64,000 nucleotides of DNA from Acinetobacter sp. ANC 3813 (GCF_002135435.1 NZ_NEGK01000010.1:1-64000); one strand, 5' to 3'. Positions 9,056 to 18,128 are shown, counted from the stretch's first letter. Notes: a model not told the origin generated them from the letters alone. A program made the numbers and translations.

Positions 9056-9979
9056 TTATTCAATCAGCGGTTTTTTAGCGACCCAAGCCTTTTTCTGCGC
9101 CAAAAGCACACCCAAAATTGCCAATGCAGTTCCTACACTATGGTAAACCGTCCACTGTTCCGCCAGCCAATAATAGGCAATAACTGCTGTAGCAATCGGC
9201 ATCAGGTTCATAAATATGCTGGTTCGGTTTGGCCCCAAATACTGAATGGACAGCATCCACAGCAGCGGCGCCGCCAAAGATGGAAACAGCCCCGCATACA
9301 ATACGCTTGCCGCATTTTGCGCATTGATGGCGTCTAAACCTAAATACAGTACGAAAGGCAAATGAAAGAGTAAAGCAAAGAAGATCTGCACATAAACACT
9401 GATGAACAGCGGAATCTGCAGCTGCCATTTTTTGAGGAATACCCCATAAAAAGCGTAAAAGAACACCGCTGTCAGCATGATGGCATCCCCCATGTGCCCG
9501 CCCAAACTCAGCAGACCGCCCCACTGACCTTTGGCAATCACCAGCATGAGGCCAAAAAATGAAATGCAGCAGCCCGCCAAGGCAAAGCGGTTGGGCCATT
9601 CTTTTAAGATAAAAATAGATACGATAATGGTAAATACAGGAATAAAAGCGTTGATAATGCCCATATTGTTCGCAGTGGTATAATGCGCGGCACTATAGCT
9701 CAGCCCCTGATACAGCACCATGCCAAAAGCAGCCAGTACAGCCAGCTGTTTCCAGTGCTGCAAAATCAGCACACGGTTTTTATACAGCTGCGGCAGCATA
9801 AAGGGGGTCAGTACAATAAACGCCACCAGCCAGCGGTAAAAGCTGATGCTGACAGGTGAAATAAACTCCGTCACATAACGGGTCACCGCAATATTCATAG
9901 ACCAGATCAGCACAGAGCAAAGCGGCAGCAGCACCGCCCATCGCGCAATAAAAGGATTTACTTGCATATAATTCATCAT
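9056..9979 (-). CDS. EamA/DMT family transporter
   Basis: A 307-residue inner-membrane protein with about ten hydrophobic helices arranged as two repeats of five, the plan of the drug/metabolite transporter superfamily (EamA domain twice, about 12-145 and 165-295). Such carriers export metabolites or amino acids; the substrate cannot be read from the sequence. Two adjacent ATG codons and a third three codons on make the exact start uncertain. The AraC-type regulator gene diverges from it across 93 bases and is the likely controller. Confidence 0.85.
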   Translation of the reverse strand: MMNYMQVNPFIARWAVLLPLCSVLIWSMNIAVTRYVTEFISPVSISFYRWLVAFIVLTPFMLPQLYKNRVLILQHWKQLAVLAAFGMVLYQGLSYSAAHYTTANNMGIINAFIPVFTIIVSIFILKEWPNRFALAGCCISFFGLMLVIAKGQWGGLLSLGGHMGDAIMLTAVFFYAFYGVFLKKWQLQIPLFISVYVQIFFALLFHLPFVLYLGLDAINAQNAASVLYAGLFPSLAAPLLWMLSIQYLGPNRTSIFMNLMPIATAVIAYYWLAEQWTVYHSVGTALAILGVLLAQKKAWVAKKPLIE

Positions 9980-10072
9980 TGGCTGGAGCTGTTTTTATTT
10001 TGCGCAATGTCGTATATAAATGAAATATTGAAATTCAGACAATGATATTGCGAATAAGACATTAAACGGATC

Positions 10073-10870
10073 ATGAGGCCGAACGTGCAGAATATGCTTG
10101 ATCAGATTGAACAGCGTATAGAAATCAGCCAGTATTTCTATAAAAAAGATGAAGAAGTATATCCCCACAGCTGTATTTGGGGCGACTTCAATATGAGCCT
10201 TGACGGTATTTTAGAATATGAAGTGCAAGCTAAAAAAATCTGGTCTCCGCCCAGCTACGGCATTTGGATTCCGCCGCATATCCCGCATCATTCCATTGCG
10301 GTCGATCAGCACACGACACATTATGCGGTGATCCGTTTAGATCCTGCGCTATGCTTAAAATTTTCCGCTCAGCCCGAAATGCTGAGCGTGTCTGATTTTT
10401 TCAGGCAATTGCTTTTAGAAGCTTTTCATATACAGCAGCATGGCAAGATAGAGCATTACCGCCATGTGCTGCAGGTGATTTTAGATCAGCTCTGCAGCGC
10501 GCCTAAGCATCATCATTATCTGCCGCAAACGCATCACCCTGTGCTTAAGCCTATTTTGGAAGATTTATCCAATCCGGAACTGTTTCAGCAGAGCCTGCAG
10601 CAAATTTTGGCATCTTACACTTTAAGTGAGCGCCAATTGCTGCGGCTCAGCCAAGCTGAACTGCAGCTGGGCCTGTCGGAATGGCGCAGCCGCGCAAAAA
10701 TCCTGCATGCCATTATGCAGCTGCGCCAAGGACAATCGATCAAGGCCCTGAGTATTGAGCTGGGCTATCAGCACAGCTCAAATTTTATTGAATTTTTTAA
10801 GCGCTATACGGGGCAAACCCCTGCGCAGCTGAAAACGCATGCATCCTCTTGTGGCAATATAAACATCTGA
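10073..10870 (+). CDS. AraC family transcriptional regulator
   Basis: A 265-residue regulator. Residues of about 30-110 form a cupin-like sensor domain with a PHIPHHS metal-type motif, and the last 100 residues hold the two helix-turn-helix units of the AraC family (QSIKALSIELGYQHSSNFIEFFKRYTGQTP). It belongs to the cupin-AraC group that commonly sits beside, and controls, a DMT or MFS exporter. That matches the divergent EamA gene. The effector is unknown. Confidence 0.88.
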   Translation: MRPNVQNMLDQIEQRIEISQYFYKKDEEVYPHSCIWGDFNMSLDGILEYEVQAKKIWSPPSYGIWIPPHIPHHSIAVDQHTTHYAVIRLDPALCLKFSAQPEMLSVSDFFRQLLLEAFHIQQHGKIEHYRHVLQVILDQLCSAPKHHHYLPQTHHPVLKPILEDLSNPELFQQSLQQILASYTLSERQLLRLSQAELQLGLSEWRSRAKILHAIMQLRQGQSIKALSIELGYQHSSNFIEFFKRYTGQTPAQLKTHASSCGNINI

Positions 10871-11002
10871 TTTAAAAAACATTGTTTAAATTTAGATAAG
10901 TTCATACAAAATTTATCAAAAGCGGGCGATTGAATGCTTGCGGGCTGGGCATTTTCCAGCTAAAACAGTTGCATCAATAACGTCAATGAAAAGGATTCGG
11001 GC

Positions 11003-11548
11003 ATGGCAGCTTCAGTGTATAACATCCCAGTTAAAACAATTCAGGGGACAGACAGCACCCTAAATGAATACCAAGGCAAAGTCTTGCTGATTGTAAATGT
11101 GGCATCTAAATGCGGTTTAACCCCGCAATATGAAGGCCTAGAACAGCTCTATAAAGATAAAAAAGATCAAGGCTTGGAAATTTTAGGTTTTCCTGCCAAC
11201 AACTTTTTGGCGCAAGAACCCGGTACCGATGAAGAAATTCAGCAGTTCTGCTCTGTGAATTATCAGGTAGATTTCCCGCTGTTTTCAAAAATCTCTGTCG
11301 CTGGCGAAGATAAGCACTCGCTGTACCAAACCCTTACAGCAGCCATTCCAGAACGCATTGGCGAAGGCCCTTGGTGGAAAGATTTGGTGGACTACGGTTT
11401 AACGCCGAATCCAAAACCGGAAGTCTTGTGGAACTTTGAAAAATTTCTGGTGAATAAACAAGGTGAAGTCGTTGCCCGCTTTGCGCCTGACATTAAAGCC
11501 GATGATGCCCGCATCGTTGATGCCATTAATGCTGAGCTTGCAAAATAA
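11003..11548 (+). CDS. Glutathione peroxidase (Cys type)
   Basis: A 181-residue thiol peroxidase that reduces peroxides with glutathione or thioredoxin. The active-site segment NVASKCGLTPQY carries Cys instead of selenocysteine near residue 37. The catalytic Gln-equivalent region FPANNFLAQEPG (near 73) and the Trp/Asn-bearing WNFEKFLV segment (near 140) are intact. AAGGA lies 8 bases before the ATG. There is no signal peptide, so it is cytoplasmic. It is a single-gene unit ending in a strong terminator. Confidence 0.93.
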   Translation: MAASVYNIPVKTIQGTDSTLNEYQGKVLLIVNVASKCGLTPQYEGLEQLYKDKKDQGLEILGFPANNFLAQEPGTDEEIQQFCSVNYQVDFPLFSKISVAGEDKHSLYQTLTAAIPERIGEGPWWKDLVDYGLTPNPKPEVLWNFEKFLVNKQGEVVARFAPDIKADDARIVDAINAELAK

Positions 11549-11556
11549 GCAACAAC

Positions 11557-11598
11557 AAGCCTTATTAAAGTCATTTTAAGACTTTAATAAGGCTTTGT
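11557..11598 (+). terminator. Terminator of the glutathione peroxidase gene
   Basis: The 16-bp arms at 11557-11572 and 11580-11595 with a 7-base loop form a long stem followed by a short T-run, 9 bases past the stop codon. Confidence 0.7.
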
Positions 11599-11760
11599 AT
11601 TTAAAAAATTAAATTAATAACAGATCATTCTCACAATTTAATAAAAAACATAATTTATCCATTATTTTAATAAAGCCGCCACATTGCATTCAATTTTCCT
11701 CTGTAAATCAGGCATATGCTGACCCTATCAAGAAACAAACCTATAAACTCAGGTGAAGCT

Positions 11761-12147
11761 ATGAATACATTAATAAAAGCCATTGTACTGTCAATTTCTG
11801 CGGCTTTAGTGGCTGCACCCGCAATGGCTGCACCGCAGCACAGCCAGAACCATCAGCCGCAGCCTGCACATAATCAAAAAGCACCAATACCGTATCAAGC
11901 GCAAAAAGACAATGCACCGGCTAAACATCAGGCGCAGCAGCACAAAAAAGCGGTTAACCCTTCACGTGATTGGCATGCTGGCCAAAAAGTTCCAAGCCAA
12001 TACCTCGGCAAAAGCTACAAAGTCGATCACAGCAAATATAAAAAACTGACTAAACCGGGTAAAAACCAGCAATGGATTAAAGTTAATGGCGACTATATCT
12101 TAACCAATATCTTCAGCCATACCATTATTAAAATCATTGGCGGCTGA
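11761..12147 (+). CDS. RcnB-like periplasmic protein
   Basis: A 128-residue secreted protein. The signal peptide (KAIVLSISAALVAAPAMA) ends before AAPQHS. A His/Gln-rich linker covers about residues 24-65. The C-terminal 55 residues (DWHAGQKVPSQYLGKSYKV ... WIKVNGDYILTNI) match the RcnB fold, whose prototype influences nickel and cobalt efflux in the periplasm of Escherichia coli. GGTGA lies 6 bases before this ATG; an upstream in-frame ATG at 11716 is unlikely because it would precede the signal peptide. No rcnA-type efflux gene is nearby, so the metal role is unproven. Confidence 0.82.
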   Translation: MNTLIKAIVLSISAALVAAPAMAAPQHSQNHQPQPAHNQKAPIPYQAQKDNAPAKHQAQQHKKAVNPSRDWHAGQKVPSQYLGKSYKVDHSKYKKLTKPGKNQQWIKVNGDYILTNIFSHTIIKIIGG

Positions 12148-12164
12148 TCTTCCAGCCCATACTT

Positions 12165-12189
12165 AAAGAGCGCTTCGGCGCTTTTTTTT
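12165..12189 (+). terminator. Terminator of the RcnB-like gene
   Basis: AGCGC and GCGCT pair around a TTCG loop, extended by AAAG with TTTT, and an eight-T run follows. Confidence 0.75.
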
Positions 12190-12299
12190 ACGCCATCCCA
12201 TATATTTTTGTTATCGCTTTGCAGCAATCGCTTTTGTCTCCACATTTCATCCCTATATTGAAATGAGAACTCAGCAATTGATATGGATTTGAAATACAA

Positions 12300-12905
12300 A
12301 TGAAAAAGTTTCTGCAAGGCGCCCTGCTCCCTTTCAGTATTTTTAGCTCGGGCATGCTGCTTCTGGGCTGTGATCAAGCAGCTCAGCAGAGCAATAGTCA
12401 GAGCGAATCTGCGCAAACAGAACAGTCCCAAGAACATCAGCAAGACGATGCTGCACCAACAGCGCAGCAAGCTGAATTGAAAAGCGGCAATATGTTCTAT
12501 GTGATCCGGGATGTGGCTGACTTGCAGCTGAAAGCTGGCGATTATGTAGCGCAGCTGCAGGAAACTAAAACTGAACTGCAAAATGCGGTAGATCTGCAAG
12601 ATCACGAAAAACTGCAGCAGACTGCAGCCCAGCTGCAAAAACAATTGACGGGCTTCAATCAGGCGCTGACCAGCGTGAATTTAAAAACTCAGGAAATTTC
12701 CAGCATTAGAGAAAATATCCTGTCTGCGAATGAACAAGTGCTTGCAACCCCTTTCCTGAATGGCCAAGTCGATTTAAGCGCCGTGGATTTGAAAAAAATT
12801 GAACAGCAGATGGGTTCTATTCAGTCTGAAATGGTCAAACTCGCTGGCATGCTGATTCAAAACAGCGGCAATGATCAGTCTGAAGACAGCAGCGAGGCCT
12901 CTTAA
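12300..12905 (+). CDS. Putative lipoprotein with coiled-coil region, unknown function
   Basis: A 201-residue protein with a lipoprotein signal peptide whose lipobox is LLLGC (Cys at residue 24). A Gln/Ser/Glu-rich linker covers about 26-60. The rest is mainly helical with heptad-like Leu/Gln spacing (about 70-190), so a coiled coil is likely. I recognise no family. The residue after the lipobox Cys is Asp; in Escherichia coli Asp at +2 favours inner-membrane retention, which may or may not hold here. It stands alone between two terminated genes. Confidence 0.7.
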   Translation: MKKFLQGALLPFSIFSSGMLLLGCDQAAQQSNSQSESAQTEQSQEHQQDDAAPTAQQAELKSGNMFYVIRDVADLQLKAGDYVAQLQETKTELQNAVDLQDHEKLQQTAAQLQKQLTGFNQALTSVNLKTQEISSIRENILSANEQVLATPFLNGQVDLSAVDLKKIEQQMGSIQSEMVKLAGMLIQNSGNDQSEDSSEAS

Positions 12906-13069
12906 AAAGATCCGCGCTGCAGCGCTATACAGATAGATTAGGCACGGTCTGCACTTTTCAGCTGATCAAAACACCTTACAATTCAGCAGTAGAACTTGTA
13001 TAAAATTGCTCTTAAATTAAGCCGATAACGCCAAGAAACAAGAGCAATAAAATATAAGGAGTGTTGCCT

Positions 13070-14080
13070 GTGTCTAGCCCTGTCATTTATGCATTGACCC
13101 CGATTGAATTCCGTTTAGATCTTAAAGATCCTTTTCTCTTTACTGCGCATCATATTGACTATTTTCCTGAAGGCAACAGCGAATTGGGGCCCAATGAACC
13201 TGCTACACAAAATGAATTCAGCATGTATTATGGCGATATTGTGCCCGGTTTTCCTGAACATCCGCATACAGGCTTTGAAACCATTACCCTCGTAGAGCAA
13301 GGCACTGTCGATCATTTTGACTCGCTGGGCAATGGCGGGCGCTATGCTGCAGGTGATGTGCAGTGGCTCAGCACGGGCAGCGGTGTAGAACACTGTGAAA
13401 TGTTCCCCTTAATCCATGAAGACAAGCCCAATCCTTTTGAATTATTTCAAATTTGGTTTAACTCTTCTGCTGAACAAAAGAAACAACCCGCTGACTATAA
13501 GATGTTTTGGCGTGAGCATATTCCGCATGTCTATGAAACCGATGCTTCGGGATTAACCGCAGATATTCGAGTCATTTCAGGAAAATACAACACTACTGAA
13601 GCCATTTCCCGCCCGCCGCACTCTTGGGCTGCCGCAGCTGAAAACCATGTCAATATTTTCCTCATCACCCTGCCCGCACATGCTGAATTAAAAGTGCCAG
13701 CGACCACCGCCACATCAAACCGTTTTTGCTATTTTTATCAAGGTGATACGCTGCAAATCGAAAATAAGCCGATTCAGCGACGCTACTTAGCAGAATTAAA
13801 ACCCGATACAGAGATTTTCTTGAAAGCAGGCAACAGTGAGGCGCGGATTTTATGGATGGAAGGTGAACCGATTGGTGAAGAAGTCGCCATGCGCGGCCCT
13901 TTCGTTTTAAATACCGCGCAAGAGCTGGATGACGCTTTCCGCCGTTACCGCGCGACCCGTTTTGGTGAATGGCCTTGGCCAAATCCTGCACCGGTGTTCA
14001 CACGTGAACAGAAACGCTTTGCAAGTTTTGGCGGCGGTGTGCGTAAGGAATATCCTGAATCAACGCCAGCCGAACAGTAA
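13070..14080 (+). CDS. Pirin family protein
   Basis: A 336-residue bicupin of the pirin family. The N-terminal cupin has the metal-site pattern HPHTGFETIT near residue 61 and a later GVEHCEM segment near 104. Some bacterial pirins act as quercetinases, others as regulators; the role here is unknown. I chose the GTG at 13070 because AAGGAG (13056-13061) sits 8 bases upstream; a GTG at 13061 would overlap that site. A second, different pirin gene lies at 51972. Confidence 0.85.
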   Translation: MSSPVIYALTPIEFRLDLKDPFLFTAHHIDYFPEGNSELGPNEPATQNEFSMYYGDIVPGFPEHPHTGFETITLVEQGTVDHFDSLGNGGRYAAGDVQWLSTGSGVEHCEMFPLIHEDKPNPFELFQIWFNSSAEQKKQPADYKMFWREHIPHVYETDASGLTADIRVISGKYNTTEAISRPPHSWAAAAENHVNIFLITLPAHAELKVPATTATSNRFCYFYQGDTLQIENKPIQRRYLAELKPDTEIFLKAGNSEARILWMEGEPIGEEVAMRGPFVLNTAQELDDAFRRYRATRFGEWPWPNPAPVFTREQKRFASFGGGVRKEYPESTPAEQ

Positions 14081-14229
14081 AACTAAGTATAAATTAAAGC
14101 ATCAAAGCCTGCTCTACATCCCGCCAGCAGGCTTTAACATCTCTGCATAGCCTTTAAATCATTTCAGCTTGTTTTAATACTGCAAACTGGGCATGCTTTA
14201 AGCCTAGCCATTCCTTATTTTAATGTCCC

Positions 14230-14682
14230 ATGCAGCTGATTATATTTACAGGTGTTCAAGCTTCAGGTAAATCCAGTTTTTATCTGCTGAATTTAGCGCA
14301 TAGCCATTTGCGCATAAATTTAGACATGCTGAAAACCCGGCATCGGGAAAATATCATTTTTGAAGCCTGTTTAGCTTCTAAAACTAAAATGGTGATTGAT
14401 AATACAAACCCAACCCAAGCTGACCGAGCACGCTATATTGATCGTGCAAAAGCAGCAGGCTTTGACGTGATTTCTTATTATTTCGAAACCGATTTAAACA
14501 GTACCTTGGAACGAAACAGCTACCGCGCGGGTAAAGCCAACATTCCAGAAGTGGGTGTGCGGGCAACTTATAAGAAGTTAGATGTGCCGAGTTTTGATGA
14601 GGGTTTTGAGCAAATTTTTAAAATTAAAATTGCAGGGAATGGCGAGTTTTCCATTCTGCCTTTAACCCAGCCTGCAGACTAA
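14230..14682 (+). CDS. P-loop AAA-type kinase, polynucleotide-kinase-like
   Basis: A 150-residue ATP-binding protein. The Walker A motif GVQASGKSS lies at residues 8-16. A DNTNPTQADRARYIDRAKAAG segment (about 57-77) is typical of the T4 polynucleotide-kinase-like family of small phosphotransferases. The size fits a stand-alone kinase domain. The substrate, nucleic acid or small molecule, is unknown. It overlaps by 4 bases, tail to tail, the hypothetical gene on the opposite strand. Confidence 0.75.
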   Translation: MQLIIFTGVQASGKSSFYLLNLAHSHLRINLDMLKTRHRENIIFEACLASKTKMVIDNTNPTQADRARYIDRAKAAGFDVISYYFETDLNSTLERNSYRAGKANIPEVGVRATYKKLDVPSFDEGFEQIFKIKIAGNGEFSILPLTQPAD

Positions 14683-14984
14683 CTGGCGTTTTGCCGCTTC
14701 TGCCAGTTTTTAAACGCTTGCTGCATGGCTTGCCGTTCATAAGGTTTCACTGCGCAGCGTTCCATCTGTGAAAAATCGCCTTTATAAGCCAAAGCCACTA
14801 AAGATTTTGCCAATTCTTGAATGCTGGCATTGCTGCGGTGTTCATAACCTTGTATTTCTTCTTGAGTCAAAACTAAGTCCCAGCAGGATACTACCGAACT
14901 CATATCTATCGCCAAGCTAAGATAGTATCGGTCATCGTCCCGATACAGTTCCCAAAAATGCGGTTCATAAGCAATAAGGTTCAT
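14679..14984 (-). CDS. Hypothetical protein, about 100 residues
   Basis: A 101-residue soluble protein with no signal peptide or membrane segment. It is acidic and aromatic in its first third (LIAYEPHFWELYRDDDRYY) and basic in its last. I do not recognise it. The frame is open with a convincing start and no internal breaks, and its end overlaps the kinase gene by 4 bases. It marks the last gene before the AT-rich SIR2-HerA module. Confidence 0.65.
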   Translation of the reverse strand: MNLIAYEPHFWELYRDDDRYYLSLAIDMSSVVSCWDLVLTQEEIQGYEHRSNASIQELAKSLVALAYKGDFSQMERCAVKPYERQAMQQAFKNWQKRQNAS

Positions 14985-15154
14985 AGTGTCTAAGCCAGCA
15001 AGTGATTTGTATTAGCTTAAGAAAAGATGCGGATAAAATATATGCAACTTTAGATAGTTTCCCTACTTAGTGTAATTAAAAATGACGTGTGACTTGTAGA
15101 TTAATATTTATCCAAATAGTATGTGGTTTAATTACGATTAAATCACTTAATTAC

Positions 15155-16447
15155 ATGAAAACAAATATTTTTGAGTTTTATGACTCTGCAAATCAGGTTT
15201 GGAACAAGTTTTGTGAAAATGAAATTAGTCTAGAAGAAGGTGAGCTACCACTCCCTCCACCACCAGCTCCCACTTCAGTTGATGAGATCGAAGCTGAAAA
15301 AAAGAAAATTGAACTTCAAAAACTAACTTTAGAAAATATTTCTCAAAAGCTGAAAGCAGCGATTCAAATGCCTAACATTATGGTATTGGCAGGAAGCGGT
15401 ACTTCTTTAGGTCCTATAGTTGGAGGCCCTTCAATGTGGAATTTATGGGAACTATGTACTACTAATGAAATGGAAGCACTGGCTAGTGATACTTTTTTAG
15501 AAAATGGATACGATCTACGTTTATCCGACAAAGAATATAAAAATATAGAATTATGCCTTTCTCATTGTGAAGCCCATCTTCAAATTTCCCCTGAACATAA
15601 GTGTATTAAAACAAAAGAGTTCGTTATAAAATCTAAAGACATTATCTTAAATGCTTGTAATTTTATAAAAAATGATCAACTACAATTGGTTAACCATAAG
15701 GAATTTATTAGAAAATTATCTAAAAGAAAATCTAAAGATCCACGCATAAAACTATTCACTACAAACTATGATACCTGTTTTGAAGATGCTGCTAGCAAAT
15801 TAGGTATTACTGTTATTGATGGCTTTTCTTTTTCATTTCCAAGAATTTATGATCCTAAGTTTTTTGACTTAGATATCGTTAAACGCAGTCAAAATATAAA
15901 CTCTAATAATATCCACTATCTTGAAGGTGTATTTCAGCTTTATAAATTGCATGGCTCTGTAAATTGGAAAAGAGAAAATATATTTTCCATTCAACAGGGA
16001 AATGACGTGACTGCTCAAAATAGTTGTATGATTTTTCCTGCAAAGGGCAAATATCAACAATCTTATGTCCAACCACATTTAGAACTTATTTCTAGATTTA
16101 CACAAGGTTTACGAGAACCAAATACATGTCTTCTTATCACAGGATTTGGTTTTAATGATGATCATCTATCAGAACCAATTTTGTCTGCAATTTATTCGAA
16201 TCCACATTTAAAAGTAATTATTTCCACACCAAGTCTAAAAGCTGATTTTGAGAAAACGTCATTAAATCCATCCCCTTATTGGGATAAGTTTAAACATGTA
16301 GCAGACACCAGAAAAAATGACGAAATAATATTTATAAATTGTGACTTTGGAAAATTATCAGAATTAATTCCAGACCTAACTGCCTTATCACCAGCAGAAA
16401 ACCTGTATGAAAGCTTACGTTCAGCATTTGGAGGTACTCATGACTAA
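15155..16447 (+). CDS. SIR2-domain NADase subunit of a SIR2-HerA defence system
   Basis: A 430-residue protein. A Pro-rich segment follows the first 30 residues (LPLPPPPAPT), then a SIR2-like domain. Expected motifs are present: AGSGTS at 79-84, TTNYD at 202-206, KLHGS at 264-268 with likely catalytic His266, and GFGFNDDHL near residue 330. SIR2 defence proteins hydrolyse NAD+ on phage infection and so stop infected cells. It overlaps the HerA gene by 8 bases (ATGA-type junction), so the two are made together. The ATG at 15089 would add 22 hydrophobic residues; I prefer 15155, which begins the folded domain. Codon use is clearly more AT-rich than neighbours, suggesting acquisition. Confidence 0.87.
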   Translation: MKTNIFEFYDSANQVWNKFCENEISLEEGELPLPPPPAPTSVDEIEAEKKKIELQKLTLENISQKLKAAIQMPNIMVLAGSGTSLGPIVGGPSMWNLWELCTTNEMEALASDTFLENGYDLRLSDKEYKNIELCLSHCEAHLQISPEHKCIKTKEFVIKSKDIILNACNFIKNDQLQLVNHKEFIRKLSKRKSKDPRIKLFTTNYDTCFEDAASKLGITVIDGFSFSFPRIYDPKFFDLDIVKRSQNINSNNIHYLEGVFQLYKLHGSVNWKRENIFSIQQGNDVTAQNSCMIFPAKGKYQQSYVQPHLELISRFTQGLREPNTCLLITGFGFNDDHLSEPILSAIYSNPHLKVIISTPSLKADFEKTSLNPSPYWDKFKHVADTRKNDEIIFINCDFGKLSELIPDLTALSPAENLYESLRSAFGGTHD

Positions 16448-18104
16448 GAGCACAATTAACCCTGAACTTTTATTTGGCAAAGTTAATTCTATCAATGCAA
16501 ATAGTGTGCACTTCGAATATATAAATAATCAACATGAACCAACCTATTTCAGAGGAAATCGCTATGGGAAAGGTGAGGTTGGAGAGTTTGTCATCATTGA
16601 AAGCCAAGTAAATTTGGTATTAGGGCGAATTGTTGAAATAAAAAAAGATGATTTATCAAAATCAAATCTAGAAATTGTAGGTAAGATCCAGCTTTTAGGC
16701 TCTATCCAAATGGATACATTAAGAGTATCCGCAGGTGTAGATTATTATCCAAGTATTAATGACCTAATTTATTCTGCACCACATGAATTTATTGCCTCAA
16801 TTCCTGAAAAAATGCAAAAAGATGAAGCTAATATTGTTTTAGAAATTGGTGCAATTGATCTAGATCAAAGCTGTGGTATCGCCATTACCCCTGAAAAATT
16901 ATTTGGTAGACATTTAGGAATTCTTGGAGCAACGGGTGGTGGAAAAAGTTATACAACAGCTCGTGTTTTAGAAGAGTGTTTAAAATATAATTCCAAAATT
17001 ATCCTTCTTGATCCAACAGGTGAATATGGAGATTTTTCAGATCCATCAGTTACAAATGTTCATTTTGCCTCGCCAATTAATCAAGCTTTAAACTCGAAAT
17101 CAATTTCTATTCCGCCAGATTGTTTTGAAGAAACAGATTTTATTGCTTTATTCGAACCCGCTGGAAAATCGCAAGGTCCAAAATTTAGGGAGGCGATTAG
17201 AAGCCTAAGACTGGTAGATTTACTTCAAAAAGAGACTTTATGTTCTGAAATGATTCAAAATGGTGTATTTATAAAAATTGGGCAACCTGAAGAAAATTAT
17301 AAAATTGCAGTTAGAGCCATTAAAGACCGTTATCTTCTAGAACTGCCTAATTCTCCGTTCAACCCAAACAAATTATGCCAACAAATTAAAGAAGAATATG
17401 TTGTTCTTAGAGGAACTATTTATCAAGCTGATGATTTTAATTTTAATCATTGTCTTTCTTTACTCACTCGTATTAATGGAATTATAAACTCTCATACTTT
17501 TAAATTTGTTTTCCAAGAAAATTCTCTACCTTCTTTAGCAAATGAATTAGAAATTTTTTATAAGGATACTTCTAAAAAATTATTCCGTATTGATATGAGT
17601 GCAATTGGTTTCGAATTTAAAGCACGAGAAGTTGTTTCTAATGTCATCGGTAGAATTTTATTGAATAAAGCTCGTCACTTAGCCTTCATAAACAAGCCTA
17701 TAGTTATCTTCTTAGATGAAGCCCATAACTTCATTGGTAAAACAATCGGAAATGAAGATACTTTAGCAAAACTGGATGCTTTCGAACTTATTGCAAAAGA
17801 AGGGCGTAAATTTGGATTAAATATTTGCTTAGCCACCCAAAGGCCTAGAGATATTACAGAAGGTGTATTAAGTCAACTCGGCACTCTGATCGTACATCGT
17901 CTTACTAATGACCGAGATCGTGAAATAGTTGAACGAGCTTGTGGTGAAATTGATAAAGCTGCATCAGATTTCTTACCTAGCCTGCAACCTGGCGAAGCAG
18001 TCATTATTGGAAATGACTTCCCTATCCCATTAACCATTAATATTAAAAAACCGACAATTAAACCAAATTCGGAAGGTGCTAATTTCCAAAAAAATTGGAT
18101 ATAA
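16440..18104 (+). CDS. HerA-type ATPase subunit of a SIR2-HerA defence system
   Basis: A 554-residue hexameric-type ATPase. The N-terminal 150 residues are a beta-barrel (HAS-like) domain. The Walker A motif GATGGGKS sits at 163-170, Walker B IVIFLDEAH near 420, and a sensor-like ATQRPRDI near 456. HerA family members translocate DNA in archaeal end resection; in SIR2-HerA defence they assemble with the SIR2 protein and activate its NADase and nuclease functions. The start at 16440 follows the SIR2 stop region with an overlap; an earlier in-frame ATG (16407) lies inside the SIR2 gene. It is AT-rich like its partner. Its stop lies just before the atp operon terminator. Confidence 0.88.
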   Translation: MTKSTINPELLFGKVNSINANSVHFEYINNQHEPTYFRGNRYGKGEVGEFVIIESQVNLVLGRIVEIKKDDLSKSNLEIVGKIQLLGSIQMDTLRVSAGVDYYPSINDLIYSAPHEFIASIPEKMQKDEANIVLEIGAIDLDQSCGIAITPEKLFGRHLGILGATGGGKSYTTARVLEECLKYNSKIILLDPTGEYGDFSDPSVTNVHFASPINQALNSKSISIPPDCFEETDFIALFEPAGKSQGPKFREAIRSLRLVDLLQKETLCSEMIQNGVFIKIGQPEENYKIAVRAIKDRYLLELPNSPFNPNKLCQQIKEEYVVLRGTIYQADDFNFNHCLSLLTRINGIINSHTFKFVFQENSLPSLANELEIFYKDTSKKLFRIDMSAIGFEFKAREVVSNVIGRILLNKARHLAFINKPIVIFLDEAHNFIGKTIGNEDTLAKLDAFELIAKEGRKFGLNICLATQRPRDITEGVLSQLGTLIVHRLTNDRDREIVERACGEIDKAASDFLPSLQPGEAVIIGNDFPIPLTINIKKPTIKPNSEGANFQKNWI

Positions 18105-18128
18105 AAAAAACCACCCTTTCGGGTGGTT
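18103..18128 (-). terminator. Terminator of the atp operon
   Basis: An 8-bp stem (AACCACCC with GGGTGGTT, loop TTTC) is followed on the minus strand by eight T residues. It lies 20 bases past the atpC stop and directly beside the herA stop. On the plus strand the tail TCTTC is poor, so it mainly serves atp. Confidence 0.8.

Noticed and set aside
9138..9599. Minus-strand 153-codon frame in another phase of the EamA gene
   Set aside because: Overlaps the transporter on the same strand in a different phase and has a Cys/Gly-rich shadow composition.
12093..12644. Minus-strand 183-codon frame over the RcnB-like and lipoprotein genes
   Set aside because: It runs antisense to two well-supported genes, covers a terminator and looks like a shadow frame rich in Phe and Leu.
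15001..18104. Direct repeats or an integrase marking the SIR2-HerA module as an integrative element
   Set aside because: I found no repeat pair or recombinase at the borders, so mobility is only inferred from composition and content.
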